From the NCBI GenBank assembly GCA_020846135.1, contig JADLEK010000076.1:1-64000 (forward strand): DNA of 64,000 nt, read 5' to 3'. Position numbers and translations under genes: made by a program. Origin of the DNA: Gammaproteobacteria bacterium (lineage in GTDB: Bacteria > Pseudomonadota > Gammaproteobacteria > Competibacterales > Competibacteraceae). This document shows, piece by piece, positions 53,516 through 63,980 of this stretch. Every line of letters starts with the position of its first letter. Position 1 is the first letter of the stretch. The notes beneath the pieces were generated by a model, which saw only the letters and a list, made by a program, of their open reading frames with translations, ran no database searches and had not been told where the DNA came from.

Positions 53516-54355
53516 ATGAACATTGATTTTGCTGCGGTATTGGTGGTGCTAACTGGATTGACCGGCGGCATCTGGTTGTTGGATGCGCTGGTGCTGGCGC
53601 CCCGCCGGGTTGCGGTCGGTAATGCTGCGTCGGGAACGTCCGCCGCCGCGATCAAACTGCCGTGGTACGTCGATCTGTCCAAATCCTTCTTCCCGGTGAT
53701 TCTGGCGGTGCTGGTGCTGCGCTCATTCATTGTCGAACCGTTCCGGATTCCCTCGGATTCGATGGTGCCAACCCTGCTCAATGGCGATTTCATTCTGGTC
53801 AACAAGTTTTCCTATGGGCTGCGCTTGCCGGTGCTGAACGCCAAGTTCTTCGGCAGCGGCCAGCCGGCGCGGGGCGATGTCGCGGTGTTCCGTTATCCGC
53901 GCGAACCGGCAGTCGCCTACATCAAGCGGGTGGTTGGCCTGCCCGGCGACCGGCTGGAGTATCGGAACCGGCAGTTGCTGATCAACGGTCAGCCCGTGGC
54001 GCTGACGCCGTTGCCGGCCAATCCGGCGGATCCGGGTTACCAGCAATTTGATGAACAATTGGGCCAGATCAACCATCAGATCCAGATGCTGGCCGATGGC
54101 CGCTGGTCGATGGCCGGATTCTGGCCGGGCCTGCAATTGCGCCGGGAGCCGGATGGAACGGCCGCCTGGGACTATCAGGTACCTGATCGCCACTACTTCA
54201 TGATGGGCGACAACCGCGACAATAGCAGCGATAGCCGGGTGTGGGGGCCGCTGCCGGAAGAAAACCTGATCGGCAAGGCGTTTTTCATCTGGATGAACCT
54301 GGATTGCATTACTTTGAACGGCCGGTGTGGGCGAATTGGCAACAGCATTCATTAG
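53516..54355 (+). CDS. lepB: Signal peptidase I
   Basis: The 279-residue inner-membrane serine protease removes Sec signal peptides. It has two N-terminal membrane segments and then the Ser box RIPSDSMVPTLLNGDFILV (nucleophile SM). The Lys box is YIKRVVGLPGDRLEYRNRQ. The C-terminal box is YFMMGDNRDNSSDSRVWG. It is nine bases after lepA. The length is a little shorter than E. coli LepB (324). Confidence 0.96.
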   Translation: MNIDFAAVLVVLTGLTGGIWLLDALVLAPRRVAVGNAASGTSAAAIKLPWYVDLSKSFFPVILAVLVLRSFIVEPFRIPSDSMVPTLLNGDFILVNKFSYGLRLPVLNAKFFGSGQPARGDVAVFRYPREPAVAYIKRVVGLPGDRLEYRNRQLLINGQPVALTPLPANPADPGYQQFDEQLGQINHQIQMLADGRWSMAGFWPGLQLRREPDGTAAWDYQVPDRHYFMMGDNRDNSSDSRVWGPLPEENLIGKAFFIWMNLDCITLNGRCGRIGNSIH

Positions 54356-54378
54356 GCAACCGAGGGGGGAAACGAAAG

Positions 54379-54777
54379 ATGCAAACCAGACTGTGGCTGA
54401 AAGGGAAGCTGAAACAAAACGGGCGGCAGGGTGGCATGACCTTGATTGGCATGTTGCTGATCGTCATTGTGATCGCGTTCATCGGGTTGATTGCAATGAA
54501 GGTGGTTCCGATGTACATCCAGTACTACACGATCAAATCCACCATCGAGAGCATCCGCAAGGAGCCGCAACTAGCGCAGATGAGTCCGTCGGACATTCAG
54601 AACGCGATCCAGAAACGGTTTGATATCGGTTATGTCGATAAAGTCACGGCCCGTGAATTGAAAATCAAGAACGAGCGCAATGGCCGGGTCATCGAACTGG
54701 TCTATCAGCAGGAGACCGAGCTGTTTTACGGACTGTATGTGGTGCTGAAGATCAACGAAACTCTGCCGCTCCAGTGA
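54379..54777 (+). CDS. DUF4845 small membrane protein
   Basis: The 132-residue protein begins with a basic stretch, then GGMTLIGMLLIVIVIAF as a single membrane helix that looks like a type-IV-pilin-like leader. A conserved soluble region follows (KVVPMYIQYYTI, KRFDIGYVDKV, YQQETELFYGLYVVLKI). This is the DUF4845 family, often encoded between lepB and rnc in gammaproteobacteria. The function is unknown. Its stop overlaps the GTG start of rnc (GTGA). Confidence 0.88.
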   Translation: MQTRLWLKGKLKQNGRQGGMTLIGMLLIVIVIAFIGLIAMKVVPMYIQYYTIKSTIESIRKEPQLAQMSPSDIQNAIQKRFDIGYVDKVTARELKIKNERNGRVIELVYQQETELFYGLYVVLKINETLPLQ

Positions 54778-55439
54778 ATCCACCGCTCAGCCGGTTATGT
54801 GCGGCGCTGGATTATGTTTTCCAGCAGCCCGACCTGCTTGAAGAAGCGCTGACCCATCGCAGCGTCGCGGTCCGCAATAATGAACGGCTGGAATTTCTGG
54901 GCGATGCACTGTTGAACCTGATCATCGCTGAGTATCTGTTCCAGCAGTATCCCGGCGCCAGCGAGGGCGAGATGAGCCGGTTGCGGGCCAGTCTGGTCAA
55001 GGGCGAAACCCTGGCGGAACTGGCTCGTGGCCTGAAACTGGGTGACTGGTTGCGGATGGGGCCGGGGGAATTGAAAAGTGGCAGCTTCCGACGCGAATCG
55101 ATCCTATCGGACACGCTGGAGGCAATTTTCGCGGCGGTGTATCTGGATAGCGGGTTCGCCGCCTGCCGTGATCTCATCCTGCGGCTATACCGGGACTGGT
55201 TGGCAAGATTGGTCAGCGCCGGCGAGCTGAAAGATCCCAAAACCCGGTTGCAGGAGCATCTGCAAGCTCGCCAACAACCTTTACCTATCTACAATGTGCT
55301 GGAAATTCGCGGTGAGCCGCATTTACAGAGTTTTGTCGTGGAATGCATCACTGCGGCCTCGCGCACGGTCGCGCTGGGCAGTAGCCGCCGCAAAGCCGAA
55401 CAGGAAGCCGCCCGCCAGGCGTTGGAGCAAACACGATGA
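54774..55439 (+). CDS. rnc: Ribonuclease III
   Basis: The 221-residue double-strand RNA endonuclease processes rRNA and other structured RNAs. The catalytic signature is ERLEFLGDALLNLII near residue 40, with the second acidic motif DTLEAIFAAVYLDSG near 114. The C-terminal dsRNA-binding domain ends in RRKAEQEAARQALEQ. It starts with GTG at 54774 (overlap with the DUF4845 gene) and overlaps era by ATGA, a conserved rnc-era coupling. Confidence 0.97.
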   Translation: MNPPLSRLCAALDYVFQQPDLLEEALTHRSVAVRNNERLEFLGDALLNLIIAEYLFQQYPGASEGEMSRLRASLVKGETLAELARGLKLGDWLRMGPGELKSGSFRRESILSDTLEAIFAAVYLDSGFAACRDLILRLYRDWLARLVSAGELKDPKTRLQEHLQARQQPLPIYNVLEIRGEPHLQSFVVECITAASRTVALGSSRRKAEQEAARQALEQTR

Positions 55440-56335
55440 CCACCCCGGTTCACGCCGGTTACGCCGCCTTGCTGGGCCGGCCTAACGTCGGCAAGTCCAC
55501 CCTCATCAACCGTTTGCTCGGCCAAAAGCTCAGCATCATCGCCCCTAAACCACAAACCACCCGCCACGTCATCCTCGGTATTCAAACCCTGCCGGACGCG
55601 CAAATCGTCTACGTTGACACACCGGGTCTGCACCGCCAAGGCCAGCGGGCGATGAACCGCTACCTGAATCGCGCTGCGGCCAGCGTGATCGGCTATGTGG
55701 ATGCGGTGATCTTCCTGATTGAGGCGTTGCGCTGGACCGATGAAGACCAGGATGTTTTGCATCGACTGGCCGATTTTACCGGACCGGTGGTGCTGGCGGT
55801 CAACAAGGTTGACCGGATCGCCGACAAATCGCGCCTGTTGCCGTTCCTGCAAGAGATCGCCGCCAAACGGAATTTCACCGAAGTAACGCCACTGTCGGCG
55901 CTCAAGGGCGACAACGTGGCGGAACTGGAACAGGCCATTGCCCGGTTGCTGCCGGTCCAGGATTTCCTGTTTCCGGAAGACCAGCTCACCACCGCCAGCG
56001 AGCGGTTCCTGGCGGCGGAACTGATCCGCGAGAAGCTGACCCGGTTACTGCGCGAAGAATTGCCTTATGCGCTGACGGTTGAGATCGAACAGTTCGTTGA
56101 AGAGGAGCGGCTGGTGCGCATTCATGCCCTGATCTGGGTTGAGCGCGACAGCCAGAAAGGGATCGTCATCGGCGAAAAAGGTGCGACCTTGCGCGAAGTC
56201 GGTCGCCAGGCCCGCCAGGATCTGGAGCGGATGCTGGATCGCAAGGTCTATCTGGAAACCTGGGTCAAGGTCCGCGAGGGCTGGTCTGACGACGAACGGG
56301 CGTTGCGTAGTCTGGGCTACGCCGACCCGTCCTGA
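55436..56335 (+). CDS. era: GTPase Era
   Basis: This 299-residue GTPase helps assemble the 30S subunit and binds 16S rRNA. Motifs: G1 GRPNVGKSTLINRLLGQ, the KPQTTRH effector block, G3 DTPGLHRQG and G4 NKVDR. The C-terminal KH domain shows GEKGATLREVGRQAR. The length is typical. It sits between rnc (ATGA overlap) and recO. Confidence 0.97.
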   Translation: MTTPVHAGYAALLGRPNVGKSTLINRLLGQKLSIIAPKPQTTRHVILGIQTLPDAQIVYVDTPGLHRQGQRAMNRYLNRAAASVIGYVDAVIFLIEALRWTDEDQDVLHRLADFTGPVVLAVNKVDRIADKSRLLPFLQEIAAKRNFTEVTPLSALKGDNVAELEQAIARLLPVQDFLFPEDQLTTASERFLAAELIREKLTRLLREELPYALTVEIEQFVEEERLVRIHALIWVERDSQKGIVIGEKGATLREVGRQARQDLERMLDRKVYLETWVKVREGWSDDERALRSLGYADPS

Positions 56336-56370
56336 TCCGGTCGCTTCTCCCGCCAAATCCCATCATTCTG

Positions 56371-57090
56371 ATGCGCGTTCTGCTGCAACCCGCCTTCATT
56401 CTGCATCGCCGCCCCTATCGCAATACCAGCCTGCTGCTGGACGCTCTCAGTCGTGATCATGGCCGGATCGGGCTGGTGGCGCGCGGCGCGACCGCGCCCC
56501 GTTCGCGGCTCAAAGGCGTATTGCAACCCTTCACCCCGCTGCTGTTGTCCTGGAGCGGCGCAGATGAGCTGGCGACCCTCACCGGGACCGAGGAAGCAGG
56601 ACTGCCGACCGCCTTGCCGTCCCAGCGGATTCTGGCCGGACTCTATGTCAACGAACTGCTGGTGCGGCTGTTGCAGCGTCTGGACCCGCAACCGGTGGTG
56701 TTCAGCGCTTACCAAACCCTGCTGACCCAACTGGCGCAGGCTACCAATGAGGAACCAGCGTTGCGCGGGTTCGAGAAGCAGTTGCTGGACCAGATCGGCT
56801 ACGGTCTCAGCCTGGATTGCGAGGCGGTGAGCGGCCAGCCGATTGTCGCCGAGGCCCAGTATTGCTATGTGCTGGATCAGGGGCCGCTGACCGCTGAGCG
56901 GACTGAAGCCGGCGTACCGATTTCCGGCCAAGGGCTATTGGCGCTGCGCGATGGGAGCTTTACCGATCCGGAGGTGTTGCGGGAGGTCAAGCGCCTGACC
57001 CGCGCCGCGCTGGCGGAACAATTGCGGGGCCGGGCGCTCAAGACCCGGGAGCTGTACCGGTTCCGGCGGGAGTCGCAAAAACCCGCTTGA
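56371..57090 (+). CDS. recO: DNA repair protein RecO
   Basis: The 239-residue protein loads RecA with RecR at gaps. The N-terminal OB fold has QPAFILHRRPYRNTSLLLD and LVARGATAPRSRLKGVLQPF. A helical C-terminal part follows with LYVNELLVRLLQRLDP and FEKQLLDQIGYGL. No Cys4 zinc site is visible, as in E. coli RecO. It follows era by 35 bases and is the last gene of this housekeeping block; pdxJ, often next in other genomes, is absent here. Confidence 0.94.
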   Translation: MRVLLQPAFILHRRPYRNTSLLLDALSRDHGRIGLVARGATAPRSRLKGVLQPFTPLLLSWSGADELATLTGTEEAGLPTALPSQRILAGLYVNELLVRLLQRLDPQPVVFSAYQTLLTQLAQATNEEPALRGFEKQLLDQIGYGLSLDCEAVSGQPIVAEAQYCYVLDQGPLTAERTEAGVPISGQGLLALRDGSFTDPEVLREVKRLTRAALAEQLRGRALKTRELYRFRRESQKPA

Positions 57091-57152
57091 AATGACTTTC
57101 GCCAAGACGTTTACGGACTATTCTTCTCCAAAAGGCGTAGCTGAAGAGAGGC

Positions 57153-58241
57153 TCAGTCCAGATGCTTCTCGGCGAGAAACTTCGACATAAGATCGGCGAT
57201 CTGGACGTTGTTGAGGTCGGAGAACGGGAAATGAGTATTGCCCCGAATACCGATTTCCGGCAGATGCACAACCGTGGCATCGCCGCCGTGGCGCTTGATC
57301 GCCGCGGCCCACAGCCTGGCCATGGCCAGGCGCACCCGCCAACCGTCCTGACCGGGATTGGACACGGGTTCTTTGGGGATAAAATCGCCGTAGTAGATCA
57401 TGATCGGAATCCTGGTGAGTTTTATGAACTCGCTCAGCGGTATGTTGGCGGCTTCGAGCGTCCCGGCAGAACTGGGCATCGCTGCCGGCGCTTCGCCTTC
57501 TGGAAAGACGAAGCCACTGCCCGGTTCGTAGGACACAATGGCCCGGATGCCTGGATTCTTCATCGCAGCAAGCCAGCCCATGCCGCCGCTGTGCGAATGG
57601 GTGACGAGAATGCCGGGGCCGATCCTGGCAAATAGCGCCGAGACCGCATCGCTGGCGACCTGAACATCGATCGGGCCAGTGTCCGGCGTCATCGCCCGAA
57701 AATACTGGTTCAGCGTGTCCGGCGAACGGGAGAACTGCACATCAGGAAAATAGTCCGGCCAGATCCCTACGCGGAAGGTATTGAACCAGCGCTGGTCGTC
57801 CGGCGTGGGGTTAATCGTCGCGCCTGCCGTGCCTCGGCCTGCCGCGCCGCGCCGGGGTTGATCGATCAGATAGGTCGCGAATCCCCGCCGCAGAAAGAGG
57901 TTCTGGTAACCCTCGCGGCCATCCGGCGTCGTTTCCCAGGTCTTGGAGAACTGGCCGAAGCCATGCCACATCACGAGCGGCAGCTTCCGGGCCTTGACCG
58001 GGATCTGATAGAACACACGGGCATGGTCGCCATGGAGCGTCTGCCCGCCGGAGGATGGATTCAGCGTATCGAAGGCGCCAGGACTTTGAGTGACCGTGCC
58101 GCCAACGGCAAAGCTACCCTGTTCCTGAATCATGAGTGGTGTCGCTTGGGTTGCCGAGGCGGCGATGACCGGCGGTGATGCGGCCAAGGAACCAAGCACA
58201 AACACGGCGAGCATTCGAACACTGAGGCGTTTGATGGTCAT
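57153..58241 (-). CDS. Secreted alpha/beta-hydrolase (esterase-like)
   Basis: The product of about 362 residues has a signal peptide (MTIKRLSVRMLAVFVLGSLAAS). An alpha/beta-hydrolase fold follows with oxyanion-like LVMWHGFGQF, nucleophile motif THSHSGGMG, and C-terminal aspartate/histidine region GNTHFPFSDLNN. A proline/glycine-rich RRGAAGRGTAGATINPTP insert precedes the core. The start at 58241 has a GGAAG site; an upstream ATG at 58256 is possible. The substrate is unknown. It belongs to the minus-strand group with the next three genes, possibly for breakdown of small aromatic or lactone compounds. Confidence 0.82.
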   Translation of the reverse strand: MTIKRLSVRMLAVFVLGSLAASPPVIAASATQATPLMIQEQGSFAVGGTVTQSPGAFDTLNPSSGGQTLHGDHARVFYQIPVKARKLPLVMWHGFGQFSKTWETTPDGREGYQNLFLRRGFATYLIDQPRRGAAGRGTAGATINPTPDDQRWFNTFRVGIWPDYFPDVQFSRSPDTLNQYFRAMTPDTGPIDVQVASDAVSALFARIGPGILVTHSHSGGMGWLAAMKNPGIRAIVSYEPGSGFVFPEGEAPAAMPSSAGTLEAANIPLSEFIKLTRIPIMIYYGDFIPKEPVSNPGQDGWRVRLAMARLWAAAIKRHGGDATVVHLPEIGIRGNTHFPFSDLNNVQIADLMSKFLAEKHLD

Positions 58242-58349
58242 GAACTTCCATTCCAATGGGTTGCGGGCTCAAGGCGCAAATGCCGGCTTGAGCGATTTTT
58301 GTCGCCTTGCTTGGCGACTTCCGGGTAAGGGTCTGTTCAGGGGAATATC

Positions 58350-59405
58350 TCAGAGCGTTTTGCCATAGAAGTGGGTCAGCTTTTCCACCGCTTGATTCAC
58401 ATACTTCGGCACCCAGTAGGATTCGATGTGCGTCGCGCCTTCGATTTTGAACAGTTCCTTGTCCTTCGTGCCGGTTGCCTTGGCGAAGGCATCCTCGGTC
58501 ATATACAAGCTGTCGGCCTTGCTACCCGCGATCATCAGCAACGGCTTGTCGATCAACTCGATCTGGTTGGTGGCGTCGAAGCGCATCAGGTCCAGCAAAC
58601 TGCTCGTGGTGTACTTGAAGGTCGAGTTGGGGTGCGCATGCATTTTCCAGTAGCACTCGTAACCCTGCCGATATAGATCAAACGGCAGCTTGGCGATCTG
58701 CTCATCGGTCAGGTTGGCGTCACCGGAATAGAGAACCGTCCCGCCGGCCGCCTCCTGGGCGCGGGCAACCGAGGCTTGCTGCAAGCGTGCCTGGATCGTG
58801 TTCAGTTGCGAATCCACGTAGCCATTGCGACGAACGCGCCCGGAGTTGAACATGCTCACCGTCGCGATCGACTTGAAGCGCTGGTCCGTTTGCGCGGCGG
58901 CCAGCGAATAGCCGGCCCCACCACAAATACCCAGCAAGCCAAGGCGTGCTGTATCGACGCCGGCGTATTGGCTGATGAAGTCCGCCATGCCGTGGATGTC
59001 TTCGATGCGATGGGACGGCTTGTCCACATTGCGAGGTTGGCCGCCGCTTGCGCCTTGATACGCAGCATCCGCTGCGATGGTGATATAGCCTTGTTCTGCC
59101 AAGCGCTGGGCATACAAACCCGCCACTTGTTCTTTCACACCGCCATTGGGGTGGGCAACCACCACCGCCGGATATTTATTGCCTGCGTCATAGTTCGCGG
59201 GGGTATACACATTGGCGGAAATATCGAGGCCATTGAGCTGGTACGTCACCGTGCGAATATTGACCTTTCCTTTCACATTTTCGGCAATCGCGCCCTCATA
59301 GACCAGCGTGAAGGGATTTTGCTTGTAGTCTGCCGCCATAGAGCCTCCGGATAACGCGCCAATGGTTACGACCAGCAAAACGGAATGGATGACTTTGAAT
59401 TTCAT
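58350..59405 (-). CDS. Periplasmic dienelactone-hydrolase-like alpha/beta-hydrolase
   Basis: The 351-residue protein has a signal peptide ending SMAAD, then an alpha/beta-hydrolase core. It has YPAVVVAHPNGGVKEQ as the oxyanion region, nucleophile loop LGICGGAGYS (a cysteine nucleophile, as in dienelactone hydrolases), and a late ATHIES histidine. A long helical insert lies between residues 190 and 240. The start at 59405 was chosen because it gives the signal peptide and has a GGGAGT ribosome site. The substrate is unknown. Confidence 0.82.
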   Translation of the reverse strand: MKFKVIHSVLLVVTIGALSGGSMAADYKQNPFTLVYEGAIAENVKGKVNIRTVTYQLNGLDISANVYTPANYDAGNKYPAVVVAHPNGGVKEQVAGLYAQRLAEQGYITIAADAAYQGASGGQPRNVDKPSHRIEDIHGMADFISQYAGVDTARLGLLGICGGAGYSLAAAQTDQRFKSIATVSMFNSGRVRRNGYVDSQLNTIQARLQQASVARAQEAAGGTVLYSGDANLTDEQIAKLPFDLYRQGYECYWKMHAHPNSTFKYTTSSLLDLMRFDATNQIELIDKPLLMIAGSKADSLYMTEDAFAKATGTKDKELFKIEGATHIESYWVPKYVNQAVEKLTHFYGKTL

Positions 59406-59445
59406 ATCAATTACTCCCACGGAATTCAATTGATCATCAGATCAA

Positions 59446-60270
59446 TTACTTCGGCTGGAGAACTTCTTTGGCGATGGTTGCTGCCGATACACTGCTCGGC
59501 CATCCCGAATAGAACGCAAGGTGCGTGATGGCCTCAGCCAGTTCTTCGCGGGTCAGGCCGTTCCGTGTGGCCAGCTCGAGGTGCGAACGGAGTTGATCCG
59601 GGCGATTCAGCGCGATTAGGACGCTGACGGTGATCAGGCTTCGGTCTCGCTTCGAAAGTCCGGGGCGCTCCCAAACATCCGCGTAGAGAACCTTGTCCGT
59701 GAGTTCGGCGAACTTTGGCGCAATCTCGCCGAACAACTGTTGCGCGCGCGAATTCTTGTCGGGCGCCGGCGGCGTCGCCATGGTGGCGATGCCGTATTGT
59801 TCGTCAGTGACTTTTTCAAACCACTCCGCAGTCTTGCCATTGGCCTGTTCCTGAATGGCGATGTGCGTCATGGAGGTTCCGGGCGAAGCGCCATGCCAGT
59901 GCTTGGTAGTGGGTGGAATGGAAACGACATCGCCCGTCCTGATTTCTTGTATGACCCCGCCCCAGAACTGGATGCGCCCGGTACCTGCTGTCACGATGAG
60001 GGTCTGCCCCACTGGATGGGCATGCCAAGCCGTGCGGGCGTCGGACTCGAAAGTGACCTGACCGCCGGTTACGCGTGATGGAGCATTGGCAGGAAACAGG
60101 CTTGTGATCCTGGCATTACCGGTGAACCGGTCGTCAGTCCCTTTGGTAACAGAACGCAATGCTTCGCGAGAAATCGATGCATTCACAGGCAATTCCCGCT
60201 CTTGTGCCAGAATGCCCCATGAACCGGTGGCAAGCGCGATCAACAGGATAGGTGTGGCAAGCGTTTTCAT
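59446..60270 (-). CDS. Secreted cupin plus carboxymuconolactone-decarboxylase fusion
   Basis: The 274-residue protein has a signal peptide (LLIALATGSWGILA). A cupin domain follows (WHAHPVGQTLIVTAGTGRIQ and TTKHWHGASPGT, with several metal-binding histidines near residues 80-125). The C-terminal half is a carboxymuconolactone-decarboxylase-like domain with APKFAELTDKVLYADVWE and RPGLSKRDRSLITVSVLIAL. Separate cupin and CMD proteins are common in redox-stress and aromatic-catabolic settings. The combined secreted form suggests a periplasmic redox or decarboxylation role. No CXXC pair, as used by AhpD, is present. Confidence 0.85.
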   Translation of the reverse strand: MKTLATPILLIALATGSWGILAQERELPVNASISREALRSVTKGTDDRFTGNARITSLFPANAPSRVTGGQVTFESDARTAWHAHPVGQTLIVTAGTGRIQFWGGVIQEIRTGDVVSIPPTTKHWHGASPGTSMTHIAIQEQANGKTAEWFEKVTDEQYGIATMATPPAPDKNSRAQQLFGEIAPKFAELTDKVLYADVWERPGLSKRDRSLITVSVLIALNRPDQLRSHLELATRNGLTREELAEAITHLAFYSGWPSSVSAATIAKEVLQPK

Positions 60271-60300
60271 GGCATTCCCTCGATAGTGATGAGCGGCGTT

Positions 60301-61557
<1,257 letters not shown>

Positions 61558-62451
61558 ATGGCACACCGGGACTTCAACGATCTATTGGCTTTTGTCCTGG
61601 TGGCGCGCGAGGGTAGCTTTACCCGTGCTGCCGCCCAGCTTGGAGTCTCTCAATCCGCGTTGAGCCATACGATTCGCGGGTTGGAGTCGCGGTTGGGGCT
61701 GCGCCTCCTGACGCGCACGACGCGCAGCGTCTCCCCGACCGAGGCGGGTGAACGGCTCTTGCAAACCGTGGGGCCGCGACTGGACGAAATCGAGGAAGAG
61801 GTTTCGGCGCTGAGCGAACTGCGCGACAAACCGGCCGGAACGATTCGGATCACGACGGCCGAACACGCGGCCCACTCGGTGCTGTGGCCGAAGCTGGCGA
61901 AGTTCCTGCCGAACTATCCGGACATCAAGGTTGAGATCAATGTTGACTACACCATGACGGATATCGTCGCACAGCGATTCGATGCTGGCGTGCGCCTGGG
62001 GGATCAGGTCGCTAAAGACATGATCGCTGTTCGCATCGGTCCAGATCTGCGCATTGCCGTGGTGGGATCACCTGCTTATTTTGCACAACGGCCGCCGCCT
62101 GAGACCCCCAAGGATCTCACCGCACACAATTGCATCAATCTTCGTCTGCCGACTCATGGGCAACTATTGCTTTGGGATTTTGAGAAGATCGGCCAGGCGC
62201 TCAATGTCCGCACCGAGGGGCAATTAGTCTTCAACAGTAGTTCGGCGATCCTGCGTGCGGCTCTGGAGGGGTTCGGTCTGGCCTTCGTGCCTGAAGACAT
62301 GGCTGAGCCACATCTTGGCAAGGGGTGTCTAATGCGGGTGCTTGAGGATTGGTGCCAGCCGTACCCCGGTTATCACCTGTATTACCCCAGCCGTCGACAG
62401 AGTTCACCGGCATTCAGGTTGGTGGTCGAGGCTTTGCGTTATCGCCGCTAG
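61558..62451 (+). CDS. LysR-family transcriptional regulator
   Basis: The 297-residue protein has an N-terminal LysR winged helix: LLAFVLVAREGSFTRAAAQL, then QSALSHTIRGLESRLGLRLL and TRTTRSVSPTEAGERLL. The effector domain follows with GTIRITTAEHAAHSVLWPKL and an FNSSSAILRAAL block. Its divergent position from the aldo/keto reductase operon is the classical arrangement for regulator and target. Confidence 0.93.
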   Translation: MAHRDFNDLLAFVLVAREGSFTRAAAQLGVSQSALSHTIRGLESRLGLRLLTRTTRSVSPTEAGERLLQTVGPRLDEIEEEVSALSELRDKPAGTIRITTAEHAAHSVLWPKLAKFLPNYPDIKVEINVDYTMTDIVAQRFDAGVRLGDQVAKDMIAVRIGPDLRIAVVGSPAYFAQRPPPETPKDLTAHNCINLRLPTHGQLLLWDFEKIGQALNVRTEGQLVFNSSSAILRAALEGFGLAFVPEDMAEPHLGKGCLMRVLEDWCQPYPGYHLYYPSRRQSSPAFRLVVEALRYRR

Positions 62452-62484
62452 TGGGCTGTTGCAAAAGTTTTGATAGGTTAGAAA

Positions 62485-62564
62485 GCGTAGGGTGGATAAG
62501 CGTAGCGCATCCACCAGGTCAGGCCACTGGTGGATGCGGCGCAAGCGCCTTATCCACCCTACGC
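62485..62564. repeat. 80-base inverted repeat
   Basis: Arms beginning GCGTAGGGTGGATAAGCG and ending CGCTTATCC-type CTTATCCACCCTACGC pair around an inner CATCCACCAG / CTGGTGGATG hairpin. The element is of the GGGTGGATAAGC / GCATCCACC dispersed type and lies just after the LysR stop. Confidence 0.8.
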
Positions 62565-62723
62565 CAGATCAAGACCTGTCAGAATTTATGCGGTAATCCA
62601 CTAGGCAAATTTGACCATCAGGTCTTGCTGTCCGCGTGTCCAGGATAGATCACGCCTTTTGAGTCCACTATCCCATAAAACAGTGTGAGGTTCTTCGAGG
62701 GCTGGAGCCGCAAAAGCGGAGCG

Positions 62724-62754
62724 TTGCCCGACCGGAATGTGCGTTGTCGGGCAA
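62724..62754 (-). terminator. Hairpin downstream of the adenosine-kinase-like gene
   Basis: A 9-bp perfect stem (TTGCCCGAC / GTCGGGCAA) with a 13-base loop lies 18-48 bases after the minus-strand stop. There is no T-tract, so it is a weak terminator candidate. Confidence 0.35.
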
Positions 62755-62771
62755 GTCCTGTATCCGACCGA

Positions 62772-63761
62772 CTACCGAAAGCCTTGCAAAATCGTCTGGG
62801 TCTCCGCTGCCGCCATCCGCGGTCCCAGGCGCGTCACCAGCCGGGCCGCCGCCGCTGAAGCCAAGGCCCCGGCGCGCTGGTGTTTCCAACCCCGAGCCCG
62901 GCCATAGAGAAACGCTCCGGCGAACATGTCCCCGGCGCCGACCGTGTCTATCGCGTCCACCGCAACCGGGTCAATCTCGATCAGCGCCTGACCGTCCCAA
63001 ACCAGCGCGCCTTTGGAACCTCGGGTGATCACAAACTCGCGGCTGAGGGTTTTCAGATACTCGACCGTGCCGCCCAGGTCCGCCGCACCCGCCATGTCCC
63101 TGGCCTCGTCCTCATTGGCGAACAGCAGGTCCACGCCGGAACCGATCATCTCCAGCACTCCGGTCTTGAAAAACCGGACCATATTGGGATCGGACAGGGA
63201 AATCGCGGTCCTGACCCCGGACGCCTCGGCTGTGCGCTTGGCGGCAATACAGGCTTGGCGGGCGGTTTCCGAAGTGACCAGATAGCCTTCCATATAGAAC
63301 CAGGCTGAATCATGCAGGGCGTCTTCGACCAGTTCTTTCGCCGACAACTCGCCGCTGATCCCCAAGAAGGTGCAAAGAGTACGGTCGCTGTCTGGCGTAA
63401 CCAGCACCACACACCGTCCGGTATGGCCCGGTTCCCGTTCGGTGTGGTGATTGGTGTTTACCCCGCCATCGAGCAGGTCCTGCATGTAGAAGTGACCGAG
63501 AGCATCGCCCGCCACCTTGCAGGAATAGAAACTGCTCCCGCCGAACTGGCTGACCGCGATCATCGAATTGGCCGCCGACCCGCCCGAACTGCGCTGATGC
63601 GGATGAGCGGCCAGATGCGCCATCATCCGCAACTGCTGCTCCTCATCGACCAGGGTCATCACGCCCTTGTCAATGCCCAGTGCCTCCAAGTCGCTCATCT
63701 CGACCTCATACTCCATATCCACCAGCGCATTGCCGATTCCGTAAACGTCGTACTTTGCCAT
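62772..63761 (-). CDS. Adenosine kinase-like PfkB sugar/nucleoside kinase
   Basis: The 329-residue PfkB-family kinase starts MAKYDVYGIGNALVDMEYEV. N-terminal motif RSSGGSAANSMIAVSQFGG (substrate-binding) and C-terminal signature DTVGAGDMFAGAFLYG (catalytic Asp in GAGD) are both present, with FANEDEARDM between. This N-terminus and the GSAANS block are typical of bacterial adenosine-kinase-like members that phosphorylate adenosine or related nucleosides; ribokinase or fructokinase activity is not excluded. It is a single gene divergent from the putative antitoxin at the right edge. Confidence 0.88.
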   Translation of the reverse strand: MAKYDVYGIGNALVDMEYEVEMSDLEALGIDKGVMTLVDEEQQLRMMAHLAAHPHQRSSGGSAANSMIAVSQFGGSSFYSCKVAGDALGHFYMQDLLDGGVNTNHHTEREPGHTGRCVVLVTPDSDRTLCTFLGISGELSAKELVEDALHDSAWFYMEGYLVTSETARQACIAAKRTAEASGVRTAISLSDPNMVRFFKTGVLEMIGSGVDLLFANEDEARDMAGAADLGGTVEYLKTLSREFVITRGSKGALVWDGQALIEIDPVAVDAIDTVGAGDMFAGAFLYGRARGWKHQRAGALASAAAARLVTRLGPRMAAAETQTILQGFR

Positions 63762-63795
63762 CGCGTCCCCATCGTCGAGTCGTCAAAAAGAGTGG

Positions 63796-63821
63796 ATTAT
63801 ACGTCCCTGCCTTTTCGTCAA
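63796..63821 (-). promoter_or_regulatory. Candidate promoter of the adenosine-kinase-like gene
   Basis: On the minus strand a TTGACG (63816-63821) and a perfect TATAAT (63796-63801) lie 35-60 bases before the ATG. The spacer of 14 is short for sigma-70, so the true -35 may be shifted. Confidence 0.4.
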
Positions 63822-63980
63822 CAGCCATTTGCTTCGATCATTACATCGGAACGGATCCGGATCGCGCCGGGGAAGAACTCCAGCAATTGACCGGTGCGCC
63901 GCGACTTGCCGGAATATGAGCCTTGCGTTTGGAGATCACGCGACTTAGAGTTGTACGATAAACAGCACAGGTTAGCCCTT

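Larger units (their letters stand above)
62452..62771. other. Intergenic region with palindromic elements
   Basis: The 320-base gap between the LysR gene and the adenosine-kinase-like gene holds a long inverted repeat (62485-62564) and a 9-bp hairpin (62724-62754). The segment 62565-62723 shows nothing I can identify. Confidence 0.55.

Noticed and set aside
63680-63919. 79-codon + strand ORF with TDPDRAGEE resembling a topoisomerase Toprim motif
   Set aside because: It mostly lies opposite the start of the kinase gene and its promoter; too short and isolated to be meaningful.
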